64,000 nucleotides of DNA from Cardinalis cardinalis (lineage: Eukaryota > Chordata > Aves > Passeriformes > Cardinalidae), in NCBI GenBank assembly GCA_014549065.1, contig JACDOX010000161.1, forward strand, positions 1,198,198 to 1,262,197. The letters are read 5' to 3'. The notes under the pieces are model-generated. The model was not told where the DNA came from, did no database searches, and saw nothing but the letters and a program-made list of their open reading frames with translations. Below, in pieces: positions 41,657 through 52,925 of this stretch (the first letter of the stretch is position 1; each line of letters starts with the position of its first letter). The translations under genes were made by a program, and so were the position numbers.

Positions 41657-43072
41657 GTAAGGACACAGAAGTCCCATTGCAGCCCTCTGAACATTAGACC
41701 ATCTGCTTCTTTCCTCCAGCTTGTTGACAGCAGGTAGCCAATAACCTTAGAGGCAGGAGGGTGGACAGTATGAGGAGGCTGTTGGAGCTGCCTCAAAGGT
41801 GACCCAGTCATCTAAGCATGCAAGAAGATGGACCCAGGCTGGTTGATAAAAAGACCACAGGTTCCATGGTCTTTGCTGCAGGTAGAAGCAGTAGCTTTCT
41901 CCCACTTAGTTGATCTTTAGGGAAACTGAAGCCCTCTGCAATATAAGGTGCTTTTCTCTGATGAAAAATTAAGGGTGGGACATGTACCAGAAAGTCAAGA
42001 GAGATAGAATAATTTTTTAAATTTAAAATTTTTTGTGCCAACAGATTGTCCCTTGTAAATTAGAGTGATGGCAGAGATTTGTTTTAAAACCTCTGTTTCA
42101 GAAAAGAAATTTTGCGTTTTCTCAGAGATAGTATCCAAAGGGTGGAAGTCCAGAAATACTATTAAAACAAAGCCATTTGAATTAAATGGTTGTTTAAAAA
42201 AGTAAAGTATCCATTTTGAATAGTCAAAACTATGGCTGGCAAGTTAATAATTTGTACAAGGTGTTTTCAGAAATTCTTTATAGAACGTAAGTGAATTAAT
42301 TGCTGAATAGCTACTTCCAGGAAACAGTTGGACCTAATGTTCATTTAATATTTAGTGTTGTGAACCTACAAGTCTACAGGCAAGACAGACAGCTTAGAAA
42401 AGGCAATATTAGATATTTATATGAGTTAGATTTATTGGGCATTCTTTTAAGAAAACTATAAAGATATTACAGGGTATTTTACAGGTATTTTTCTAAAATG
42501 AAGTATTATTAGAAAATGCGAGCTGAAGGAGTTGTTCAGTACTTCACATTAAAATGGGATTTTTTTGTGTAATATTTTTGAAACTTCAGTATTCAATGCT
42601 TGGTTGGGGTTTTGCTTGCCTGCTTTGTAATATAGTAAACTAACACTTTTTCTTGTTCTCTTTTTCTGAAGCGGATCCTTCTATAATCCTAAACAGTCTT
42701 TCCAGGCCTTTACTGCAGTTTCTTTACCTGATTCACTAAAGACTGTAATTTCTGATTAAGTCAAAGATTGCTCTGAGGGTGGAAAAATTGTAAGTATATC
42801 TAGCAATATTCATTGTACTACTAAGAAAAAAAAGGTAATCATGAAAGGTGCTGTAATGAAAACTTTCCTTTTGTTTGTCTTTCTTTAAAGCTTTACTTCA
42901 TCTTTTCCTTTTCTAACAAATTGTGAAGCTTTCTGCATGTAATGATGTACAATGTTTTTGTTCTATAGTAATGTGGTTTGTAGCATCCCAAGGCTCAAAA
43001 AGTATTCTCTTGAGTTAAAATAATCTGTAATATAACAGTAACTTTATCCTTTTTTTTTTCTTTTTAATTTAG
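41657..43072 (+). other. GLIS3: GLIS3 intron, 1.4 kb
   Basis: Phase 0 intron, GT at 41657-41658 and AG at 43071-43072, with a long T-rich tract (about 43047-43069) before the acceptor. No repeat or other gene is seen. A minus-strand frame across its left end and the previous exon is a shadow of the exon. Confidence 0.9.
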
Positions 43073-43183
43073 AAACCTTATGCATGTGAGATTCCAGGAT
43101 GTACTAAGCGATACACAGATCCAAGTTCCCTGAGAAAACATGTGAAAGCCCATTCTTCCAAAGATCAACAAGTCAGGAAAAAG
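43073..43183 (+). CDS. GLIS3: GLIS3 internal exon: zinc finger 5
   Basis: 111 bases, 37 codons, phase 0 at both ends. It starts with the linker KPYAC and holds complete finger 5: Cys pair in CEIPGC, the stretch TKRYTDPSSLRKH and zinc ligands H-X3-H in HVKAH. The basic tail SSKDQQVRKK follows. Acceptor TTTAATTTAG and donor AAG|GTGATT flank it. The last finger of GLI/GLIS proteins makes much of the base-specific contact with DNA, so strong conservation is expected. Both Cys and both His are intact. As I recall it, the mammalian protein has CQIPGC where this has CEIPGC, a conservative change between the zinc ligands. Confidence 0.96.
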
Positions 43184-45315
43184 GTGATTTTTCTGCTGTC
43201 TTGACCAGTGTAAAGTTATGTGAACAAATCAGTTATAATATTAGATGTTTCAATGCATCTTCAAGTACTTGGGTTGATTTCAGGCTTTAAATGATAAAAA
43301 AGAGCAAATAGATTGATGTGGTTTGTACATAGATAATTTCATCTCTGACTGAATGGTTTAATGCTTTATGTTTTCTGCTGTAGTTGTTAATCACTTAATG
43401 AACACAACAAGGCAAGTAAAAATAATTTTTGCAAACATAAATTTTTGGTTTCAAATTCTGCCACAGTATTACAAAATACTGGCCAGTCTCAGATGGAAGG
43501 ATGGATTTTGGAGGGCAGTATGTGGGACTAAGCTCTAAATTGTATTTCATTATTCCAGATACTTCCAATACTACCAAAATATTTCACAATGCTGATTCCC
43601 TGTGGATGTCAAGTCCATGAGTCATCAACTGTTTATGTGTATAAGTGCATTTCTAAAGAGCTGAGTTGCTACCTAAGGAAATTTTTTTTGAGCATTTTCA
43701 TCATAGCTCCTATTAATCACTGGCATGATGTTTACAAGGTAAAACATAGGTAGTTGCTGGACCTTTGTGAAGTTACAATTACTAACTAACATTATGCTCT
43801 GGTATTTGAAATATTTCCTGACAGTAATAATTATGAAAAATAAGAACAACAAACCTTTTAATGAAGAATTAAGGTTATTTATGGATTTAATTAAAAGTGA
43901 AAATTGGCTTAATGTCAAACAGGTAATTATGAAAATGTGAATTCATCAAAAACAACCATAAAAATAACCATAAAAATTCCATGGTGATAAAGGCACAGTG
44001 GACTAATACTTCAAGTCCTAGGGATCTTTTCTGTTGAAAAGAATGAAGCCCTTTGCTGTCATACCCCGTTAGTCATGGATTCCTTTAATATATCATGCCT
44101 GACTGGTTTTAATCCTCTCTTTAACCTCCCCCTGCTTACCAATTGACATTATTGTGTCATCTTAAGTTGCTGACTCACCAAGACTGTACCTGTAAATTGT
44201 ATCTTTGATGTTGCCTAGACTTAAATAGCAGGATGAAGTATATTGGTAAGCGTGGGATCTTATGTGCTGTGCTGATGTTTACATTGCATCTTCACCCCGG
44301 ATTCTGTAGATGTTTCTTCAAGGATTTGACTCTTTCCTTGGCTCTCTAAGATGGGATTTTGCAATGGGATATCAGTAAATTTCCACCTCTGAATTATTTT
44401 AAGCAACTTCTCTTGATGTATGTCTATGACTTACCATACAAGGCAAAATTCTTTTTCTGGAAATCTGTAATGCAGCCACTATTCCCCTTCACTTCCCAAC
44501 CTTTAGTTATCCAGTAAATACATTTAACTGGGAATCTCAACAGGGAATGGCATGAAATCCTATATACTAAGAAGATCCCAGCACAAATGGATTTATTAAA
44601 AGTAATTTCTTAGATAGTACAATAAAATTTCATTTACTCCTCAAAGGACAGCAGAGCCATGCGAGAGTAAAGATAGTCATGCCTGCTTTAATCACCTTTG
44701 TGTATTTCAAAAAATTGTTCATAAAAATAAGGGCAAATATCTACACAAATACCATGCAAATATCTGGGAACAGATGCTGAAAATGTTTAGTAAAACATTT
44801 TAGGTATAATCTCTATGCATCATAGTACTCTGTCTGCCATTTAAAAATATTTTGGTGGGGTAAAAAGCAGTGTTTGCTATCATATTTTTAAAAGGAAAAA
44901 TTGCTGATTCTGCCAGGATTTCATCTTTTCATTGGGAAGATAGAAGAGATTTCATCTAAGGCAGGAAGTCACTGAAAGAAAGCTAGACAGTTCCCAAAAT
45001 GAGAGATTAAAGTGATGCTGAGAGGAATGTTAATGTACAACATTCCCCTCAACTACAATTACTTTTGAAATGTGTTCTCTTTTTAATCTTGTTCTCATTT
45101 CAGCTTTGAACGGACAACAATTTACAAGATTTTTTTTGTAAGCTGGCTAGACAAGTAAGCCTATTTTGAGTGGCTACACTTTTTTGATTTCAGTAAAGCA
45201 TAAATGTCTTTCATCTATGAACTGATGGTACTGTATTGAAAATGAAGAATCCATAGCTCTTTTAGTTTGTAAGTCTTTTTATTGAAGATAATGAAAATGA
45301 AATTATGGAATATTG
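43184..45315 (+). other. GLIS3: GLIS3 intron, left part, no repeat recognised
   Basis: Start of the 14.5-kb intron that runs to 57644. AT-rich, non-coding on both strands as far as I can see, up to the left edge of the first LTR. Confidence 0.7.
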
Positions 45316-45825
45316 TGATACCACAGCAGCTGGATACAAGCTCTCTAACGTCGTTTTGAGTATTAGAGAGCAGGCATCCTTTACTGCAGTTGCTGGACAC
45401 TTGGAGGATCCTGTCTCCAGTTGAATGCCTGAGTGTTGGGTAAACAGGGTGTTTATCATACAGAAATGATCACATATTCATTAGCTTTCCCCCCTTACTG
45501 GATGTATATGTTTTACTTTATTTTACATAGTCTCATCTCTTATCAAAAGTCCTCATAGGTTCCTTGGGGTCTGTCTTCAATGTGCCATGTCCTCTTGGAC
45601 ATGGGACACAGGCTGTTCCTCAGCCCCCATTTTTGAGTAAGTGCAATATAATTTTTTTCATAACTTCAGCTTTGTTAGCCTTGCAGAGCTGAGCTGGCGT
45701 CCTGCTTATGTTTTGCATGGGTTCTATTTGTGAAGTTACATCCTTTATCTATTTCTCCAAGGCTGTGCTGTTCTGTTCTTCTGTCCTTGATAAGAGTAAA
45801 ATGTTGTTCTGTTCTATGCATATCA
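45316..45825 (-). mobile_element. Solo LTR of an endogenous retrovirus, minus (copy 1 of a family)
   Basis: About 510 bases in reverse orientation. Read on minus it begins TGATATGC at 45825 and ends GGTATCA at 45316, so the ends form a short inverted repeat (TGATA...TATCA) with the TG...CA of LTRs. It aligns along its whole length with the plus-strand copy at 50838-51331, including 'cacagccttggagaaatagat', 'atattgcacttac', 'ctatgtaaaataaagta' (a poly(A) signal) and 'atgcctgctctctaata'. The flanking bases (ATTG left, TTAG right) do not match, so the target duplication has decayed or the ends differ slightly. There is no retroviral coding sequence beside it. A CR1 fragment lies about 70 bases to the right. 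Confidence 0.85.
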
Positions 45826-45893
45826 TTAGAATAATTTTACTCATTATCATGTCCATATTGTGTCATTAACAAAATCCAGATCCCATGCTGCTG

Positions 45894-46272
45894 GATCACA
45901 TAAGCACAGGCTGGAGGGAGTCACAGTGGTCATGTGGTGCAACCTCCCTGCTCTGTCATCCCAGAGCACATTGCACAGGATTGTGTGAGACAGTTCTTGG
46001 ATATCCCCAACGAGGGAGACTCCATGGCCTCTCTGGGCAATCTGTCCCAGTGCTCAGTCACATTCACAGCGAAGAAGCTCTTCCTGGTGTTCCTGGTATG
46101 GAATTTCCTGTGCATCAGTTTCTGCCTGTTGCCTCTTGTCCTATTATGAGGCACTGCTGAGAAAAGCCTCTGACACCCTCCCTGCAAAGACACACAGGCA
46201 TTGGAGATCCCCTCTCAGTCATCTCTTCTCAAGGCAAACAGACCCAGCTCCCTCAGCCTTCTTTGTAAGAGA
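45894..46272 (-). mobile_element. CR1 LINE fragment, minus
   Basis: About 380 bases of CR1 in reverse. 'cacaggctggagggagtcacagtggtcatgtggtgcaacctccctgctc' at the left is the 3' region. It continues through 'gggagactccatggcctctctgggcaatctgtcccagtgctcagtcac' to 'cagctccctcagccttctttgtaagagag'. A minus-strand frame still reads RKSFFAVNVTEHWDRLPREA, the CR1 ORF2 C-terminus. Confidence 0.93.
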
Positions 46273-48307
46273 GACCTAGGGGTTTGAAGCCTGTATAGAA
46301 GGTCAATATCACTGTTATGGTCTTCATGAAGATCTATTTGTTGTGTAAGATAGCACTCAGCCTTGTACAAGTATGGGATCATTGTCTTTTCCATTCAAGT
46401 ATACCAGGAAAAGTAATTTGCTACTTCTGTAGCAGTCATGCTGAAGAAATCTGTGTCTATAAATCTAAAGAAAATATTTAATTCACTTTCAAATATTGGA
46501 GTGCAATTCCCACTGTGAATGGAATGGACTCTCCACTGGCTTTGTAGATCTTGTCATGAATATCTGCAATGTCCATTGCATTTCTTTAAGGTTTTCTCTT
46601 TTTAAAAAGTGCATTTTCAAACACATAAGAGATAATTTAAAAAGGACAAAAAGTTCTGAGTTTGTGCAGCTGTTTGGCAAAGACAAGATCAATTTAGTAA
46701 CATTGACTTTCTCAAGTGAACAATACAGTGGCTATGCTTTTGGATAGTTTTAATTTTATCTATACCAGTGAATAACTGTTTTCATATATTAAGAGTACTT
46801 TAAGCCTATCTGTCCTGCCAAAAAAAACCCAAACTGACAAAGATTTAAAAGATTGAGTCTATGTAATTAAAAGAAAGTGAAATAATTAAAGATATGACTA
46901 GTTAGCTTCATCTTTGTGAAAAAAGGAAGAGATAATTTGTTGACATAAGAGTTGACATAAACAAGACCAGCTGAAGGGAATGCAAAAGTCTTACTCTGGA
47001 CTTTGAATTGAAGGATGATTTATACCAAATAATATCCTCATTCAGCTGACCAGCTTTTGATTTCTTGGCAGTTCTAAGTGACCAGATCATGTCTTGGTCC
47101 TTTTATTTAAATTATTTACGGGTCAGATATATTACTTAGACAAGCTTTGAGGTACTGAATGCTTTCCTGACAACTGTCCCTAAAAGTTGTCTGTCCTGTA
47201 CCATCTTAGATCATTTAAATGGATCTGGAGGAACCCATGCAAGGGTTCAACTGACCAGATAGCTCAGTGATACTCCTACGTCACTACTTAGTTTTAGCCT
47301 AACACAGGAATTATGTTTATTTTTCTGGGTTATTTTCTGTGGAGATAAAAACAAATAAAAATTTTGTACTCTCTCTGCCAGAAATAAAATATCGTAGAGG
47401 CATAGCTTCAGGAAAGGCGTCCAAAGATATTTCTGAAAATTATCTAGACATGATCGAGATTTTTAAAAATTGTAGTTTACATGGTACATGTACCAAATTA
47501 CTAAGGAATGGAGGGAGGGATGAAACTGAAGGAGATAAGAGCTATGTGCAGGGCTTCTAGATTGATTTATTTCTTCCTGGTAATCTTTCTTTTTCACACG
47601 GATTGGTCAGTAAATGTAAAATTATGTCTGAACAGACACTCTTGAGAAGTTAGCAACGCATTATCCCAATCACCAATCAAGATGGGTGCTACCATCATTT
47701 GTTCCCATGATATCTGACTGGAAGGAAGTTTTTTCAGGGGTTATTTTGCTGTGCAGGAATAAAGCACAGAAGGCAATCAGAATTTCCCTAATCCTGGTGC
47801 TATTTATGCATGATTTCTTCCCTGTTGCATTTATTGCTCTTCCAAGATTGATAGGCTAGCAGTGGTAGGAAGTTTTCGTTGTACTATTCCAGATCACAAT
47901 AAGAAAAATGGTGATAGACTGCACTGCTGAAATGAAGCAGGCAGTATGACACCTCAGCCATATCCACTCCTACTTCACACTGTGGTAGAGGCTAGTAGTA
48001 GAGCAGACAGTCCATACTAGGTGTGGAGCACACTCGAAGCAATGGGATAAGGATTTAAATCATCTGGCCAAAGCAATCAGTGGCATTCCCTTTCTGAGTG
48101 GTCTCTGCCGAGCTTGGTGAGGGTTCCCATCTGAACTGAGGGGCCTTTACACCTTGCTTAGAAATATGTTATAGATACTCCTCTTCTCTCACTGTGCAAC
48201 CTCCATATTAGCAAAAAGGGAATACAAAATCCTCACCTTTAGAGGCAGATCTTAACAACTGAATTCTTCTGAAGCCTAGTTATTTTATATTCCTTTCCTA
48301 AAAGTTC
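46273..48307 (+). other. GLIS3: GLIS3 intron, no repeat or gene recognised
   Basis: AT-rich non-coding sequence between the CR1 fragment and the pyrimidine array. Open frames are short and unlike any family I know. Confidence 0.65.
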
Positions 48308-48665
48308 ACTCTCTCCTCTCCTCTCCTCTCCTCTCCTCTCCTCTCCTCTCCTCTCCTCTCCTCTCCTCTCCTCTCCNNNNNNNNNNNNNNNNNNNNNNNN
48401 NNNNNNNNNNNNNNNNNNNNNNNNNNNNNNNNNNNNNNNNNNNNNNNNNNNNNNNNNNNNNNNNNNNNNNNNNNNNNNNNNNNNNNNNNNNNNNNNNNNN
48501 NNNNNNNNNNNNNNNNNNNNNNNNNNNNNNNNNNNNNNNNNNNNNNNNNNNNNNNNNNNNNNNNNNNNNNNNNNNNNNNNNNNNNNNNNNNNNNNNNNNN
48601 NNNNNNNNNNNNNNNNNNNNNNNNNNNNNNNCTCTCCTCTCCTCTCCTCTCCTCTCCTCTCCTCC
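48308..48665. repeat. Pyrimidine pentamer array (CTCTC)n with assembly gap
   Basis: A pure CTCTC/TCTCC pentamer array runs 48308-48376, is interrupted by 255 Ns (48377-48631), and resumes 48632-48665 in the same motif. The identical motif on both sides shows that the gap is inside the array, so the true length is unknown. One strand is all pyrimidine, the other all purine (GGAGA units), a composition able to form triplex (H-DNA) structures and hard to sequence. A long minus-strand frame listed across it is only the repeat plus Ns. Confidence 0.97.
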
Positions 48666-50297
48666 TTTTTAATTCTTTTACAGTACAGTAGAAACAGGGT
48701 TTTCATTGTGACTACATATTGATTTTACCACACAAGTGACAAAGCTACCAGAATCTTTGCTTAAAGATTCTAGAAAAAACCAAAATTTTATACTAGCCGT
48801 TAGATTTTGTGAATTACACAAGAAGAAAACAGTGTCTGGGGATTTTTTTTTTTAGCTAGTATCCTTTGTCTGTTAATTTAATGACAGCTTTCCAGTTTTT
48901 TCTTTCCTTTCTTTCTCAGTATTTGAACTAAGCTTTTTTGCAACACAAGAAACACGGTGCTTATTGTGTTTCTTACATGAATGAAATTATTTTTTAAAAA
49001 TATTTTTCTAACTCAGAATGCTTAATTGATGAGGAAGGTGGGAGCCAAGGAGGGTTACAGCATTACACCACCGGCACTAAGCTAATTTCCAGTGACAGTC
49101 TCCATTATGTGACTATATTAATCTGGAAGAGCTGCTCTGTTTGTGAACACCTTCCTCACAGGGAGCAAACATACTACCATATGAGATAAGTGGCATCTGC
49201 GTCTTTCAGTTTTTGCTTGACCTTATTCAGACTCTTTGTCCAGATTGCAGTGTTTAAACTGCAAACAGGAGAATGGGTTGAAAGAGAAGCAAACCTATTT
49301 TCTTGCTTTGAGAGCAGTTGAAAATAAGGATATTTTCCCTCATTTGTTCTCTATGACGTTCACTTAAAAGATGTCGCCAATGCAAAAAGAAGTGTATTCA
49401 GGGCCATGGGGTCAGTGAGCAGTGCCCATGGCAACTAAGAAACTATTCTGCAGAAGAAAATGCAGTAAGGAGTAAGTGTTTAAATCCCTAACTTCAATCC
49501 CTTTACTTCCTGTCTTCAGAATGAAATATAAATCAGACACCATGGTGTTCAGCAATTTTTCATGAAAGGCATGTTTGCAAAAAGGGATTATGAATGGACA
49601 GCAGTGTTTAAGGAATTTAATCATACAATTTGCTGGAAAACTGTTGAAACTAGGAGTGACCAGTTCTTTTGAGCATGATCAGTGAGATGTGTCTGAAGAC
49701 AGCTCTGAAAGCCGTGTAGCACTGGCTGTGGCTGACCGCCCTGCAGTGGCAGCGGAGTGTGCTGAGGTGGGATGAGCAAGGCATGCTTCTCAAGGAACAC
49801 CCATTGTGGGCGATATGCTTTGCCAGCACTACATTTAGAACTTTGCTCACCAGGGAGAAGGAAAAGTTGAAATCCCCCAGTGGTTTTCATGGTGTTCTGA
49901 CAGTTGTGGCTGTTTTATAACCAGGAGATTGTTGGTTCATTTTACTTATTGGTTAATGTTTGTTATTCCATATACTGATTCCTTCCTGCACTTGGTTTCT
50001 GTCCTGACCTTACACTCCAGTGAACTCTGGTAGTGTGACATGTTGAAAAGTGCATAAGAAAGAAAGAGTAAGTGCTGTCACTCTTGTTACATTAACACCC
50101 ATGGCAGAAAAAAGGAAACCAACCCAGATTGTCTCAAAAATCTGTAAACAATTTCATGCTCAGAGCATTTCCTGTTCTTCAGGTCCATTTTTGTTATCAA
50201 ACAATATCCTTTTCTCTATTTCTTTGTCTTCACTTCCTTGCAACACTTTATGCATGAACATGGTCTTGATAAAGCAGGAATCTTTCTCTCTTCTGGT
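48666..50297 (+). other. GLIS3: GLIS3 intron, no gene recognised
   Basis: Non-coding, with a GC-richer patch at about 49670-49830 in which overlapping minus-strand frames of 66 and 89 codons occur. Neither resembles a known protein, and no splice sites join them to anything. Confidence 0.6.
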
Positions 50298-50400
50298 AGA
50301 GAGACTCTATGGGTGGGCTTGGCAGTGCTGGGTGTACACTTGGACTTGGTGATCATACTGGTATTTTTCAATCTGAATGATTCCATGATTCTCATTAGCC
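50298..50400 (+). mobile_element. CR1 LINE 3'-terminal fragment, plus
   Basis: About 100 bases of CR1 terminus: 'gggcttggcagtgctgggt', 'acttggtgatcatactggtatttttcaatctgaatgattccatgatt'. This matches the tail layout of the copy at 35545-35862, including the final ATGATT. Confidence 0.88.
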
Positions 50401-50837
50401 TATCAAACTTCAGTCTGGGCTTTGAATGCACTCTCCTGTTCATTATGCTCCTTAAGCAACACCAGGGTTTGAGCAAGCAAGACTTAAACTGTGCACAGGA
50501 TGCCTAGGAGGTTGCAGCTCAGCACCCTGATACCAGCACATATACCCTTCAAGTCTTTAGTACTGTCCTCAATGAGGGTTCCTGTTCCAGGGTGAGATCT
50601 CTGTGATTTCACACTGCTGGATCTGGATTTGGGCAGCTGCACTGGCAGGTGCTGATTTTGGAGTCCTCAGTACTTCTCCTGAAGCATCCATGTCTCATTT
50701 GCAGGGCGCATTTGAGGAGGGCTGAATTATGGCTTTAACAACAACAAAAAACCCAACCTGACACAGAATCAGAGACAGTAGAAACTCGGAAAGTTAGCAG
50801 TGCTAGCCTAACCAGCACTTCACGTCATTGTCTTGCC
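50401..50837 (+). other. GLIS3: GLIS3 intron spacer between CR1 end and LTR
   Basis: Non-repetitive as far as I can see. The last four bases, TGCC (50834-50837), are the left copy of the target-site duplication of the LTR that follows. Confidence 0.65.
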
Positions 50838-51331
50838 TGATAAAGACAGCAGAGCAGAGCAGCATTTTACTCTGATAAGGAGAAAAGAATAGCACAGCCT
50901 TGGAGAAATAGATGAAGGATGTAATTTAGGCAAACAGAAGCTGCACAAAATGCAATCAGGATGCCAGCTGAGCTCTGCTGACAAAGCAGAAGTTATGCAA
51001 AACAAGGATATTGCACTTACATGAAAAAGGGGGTTGAGCCACATAAAAAGGACGTGGGGCATTGAAAACTGCCAAAGAAGGTCCCAGAGAACCTATAAGG
51101 ACTTCTGATAAGGGGTACAACTATGTAAAATAAAGTAATACATAAACATCTAGCCAGCGGGGATAGCTGAAGAATGTGTGATTGGTGTGTACAATAAACA
51201 CTCTGTTTATGTGATGCTCAGGATGCTCAGCTGGAGGAAGGATCCCCTGAGTGACCAGCACACTGCACTAAAGAATGCCTGCTCTCTAATAGTCAAAACC
51301 ATGTTAGAAAATTCCTGTCTGGCTGCTATCA
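50838..51331 (+). mobile_element. Solo LTR of an endogenous retrovirus, plus (copy 2 of the same family)
   Basis: About 494 bases from TGATAAAG to GCTGCTATCA. It is flanked by a direct 4-bp duplication, TGCC, at 50834-50837 and 51332-51335, the mark of retroviral integration; 4 bp fits class I (gammaretrovirus-like) elements. Poly(A) signals AATAAA lie at 51129-51134 and 51193-51198. TATA-like motifs are CATAAAAAGG (51042-51051) and CTATAAGG (51093-51100). It aligns throughout with the minus copy at 45316-45825, at roughly four bases in five by eye. No gag, pol or env sequence is adjacent, so it is a solo LTR left by recombination. Old, diverged, and not coding. Confidence 0.88.
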
Positions 51332-51691
51332 TGCCATGTAGCACACTAAACAGACAATTCACAGACAATGAAAATGTACAGGGATGCCTTGAAGAATTTT
51401 TGCAAAAGTAGAAGTCATATGGCTGAAGGCTAATGATTTTGACCTCTTGATAGTAGAGTAGTAGAGTTTTTCAGTTCTACTCCTAGACTCTCTTCAAGAG
51501 ATTGTTTTAAAGAGAGTATTTTCATGTATGACCTGGTACATGCATACATTTAGGTTCAGGTGGAGATAAATACAGAACTAAATATTTAGAGTGAAGGCCA
51601 GTGTTATGTAAAGGATGCTGCAGTTCAAGAAAAAAAATTACAAATGAAATCTGAAAACCTCTTTCTGTATAATTGTTGAAATTGTTAATCT

Positions 51692-51723
51692 ACAGATTAC
51701 CATGGCAATTTTTGGTAATCTGT
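51692..51723. repeat. 11-bp inverted repeat, 10-base loop
   Basis: Arms ACAGATTACCA (51692-51702) and TGGTAATCTGT (51713-51723) are exact reverse complements around a 10-base spacer. GATTA/TAATC cores resemble homeodomain sites; function is not known. Confidence 0.9.
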
Positions 51724-52164
51724 GATAAGGAGAAAAATATGTTTGTGCTAAATGAAGCACCTGGTGGATAAGTATGTGTTTATTTTACACATTTTTCCTC
51801 TCATGAAGTGAAAATTTGCCAAACAGATGTATTTTCAGAACAAGAAAGCAAATAATTTTGCACTAGAAGTGTTTTCTTTGTCAGGTTGCGTTTACTTGGA
51901 AAAAACAGATGCTTAGCAATATCGTATAATAGCTATATCCCCAAATCAGCCTGGCATGAAACAGTAGGTTTTTTCCTGTTTTTTGAATTGAACTGGTCAG
52001 CTATTAAACTGATGTTCACATAAAAATCAGTTACAAGCCTCTTGGAACTGCCTGAAGAAGAGGATGAAATAAAAAGGGCCATAGATATAATTTGTATAAC
52101 ATTTCAGATTTGATGCATCCTGACATGGGACAGATGAGGAATGATGTGGAAGAGATGTCATATA

Positions 52165-52241
52165 TGCGTGTGTTTGTGTGTGTGTGTTTGTATGTGTGTG
52201 TGTATTTTTGTGTGTATGTATATGTGTGTGTGTGTATGTGT
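52165..52241. repeat. Imperfect (TG)n microsatellite
   Basis: About 77 bases of TG repeats interrupted by TTTG, TATG and TATTTTTG units. In the GLIS3 pre-mRNA this would read (UG)n. Confidence 0.95.
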
Positions 52242-52895
52242 TCAAACATCTGTATGACTGCTTTTCAACTTTCAAATGGAATGTGGTTTTTTTATTTATT
52301 TTAGAAAAAGGCCACTGCACTCACTCTAACTGTACTTCCCTTTTTTAAAGTAAGATTTTCAGGGTTTTTTTTAAATTAGATGTTTCCTTTCAGATCTGTC
52401 CCAGCTGCAATTCTTCCCTTAAGGTAGTCTTCTTGGTAGTCTGTATTGTTTTAGTAATGATTTAATGCAAAATATTTCTCAAATTAAAATAATGCCAATC
52501 AAAAGAAAACTCTCTTTTCTATGTATAATAAGAGCAGAATTCATTTTAATGTTATCAATCTTAATGCAACAGTGTTTTCCTCTTACAAAATTGCTTTAAA
52601 TCAGAATTTCTTCTTGACTTGAAGTTTTTCCAGGTCTTTTTGATTTTTAATCCAAGACACTGAAAATTATTTTTGATGTGTTTTCCTGATCTATGCTAGA
52701 ACACGAAGATGGAAATAATTTTTATATTTTTATAACTCAAACATTCAATATAGTGAAACTTTGAGAGTAGCAAAAGTAAGTATTTCTTGCATAGAACCTA
52801 GCATCACTACTGTGCAGGTGGGCTAGTTGAACTTGATTTTTTTTTTTTCTGGCCAAGTGTTTAATTGAAACGGGATCAAAAGGCAGAGAAAAGCA

Positions 52896-52925
52896 GCACA
52901 CACACACACACACACGCACACACAG
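52896..52925. repeat. (CA)n microsatellite
   Basis: About 30 bases of CA repeat with one CG interruption. It lies 650 bases after the TG repeat and is complementary to it on the same strand. Confidence 0.95.

Noticed and set aside
41572..41811. Minus-strand open frame opposite the zinc-finger exon
   Set aside because: It is the antisense shadow of a conserved coding exon, with no evidence of its own.
41495..43183. Assignment to GLIS1 in place of GLIS3
   Set aside because: Fingers 4-5 cannot separate the paralogues well, but the following exon (DCLAIQPLQPALSPQDA, HSPG) fits GLIS3 and not GLIS1.
48239..48706. 155-codon minus frame
   Set aside because: It consists of repeated GEERR units from the pentamer array plus the run of Ns.
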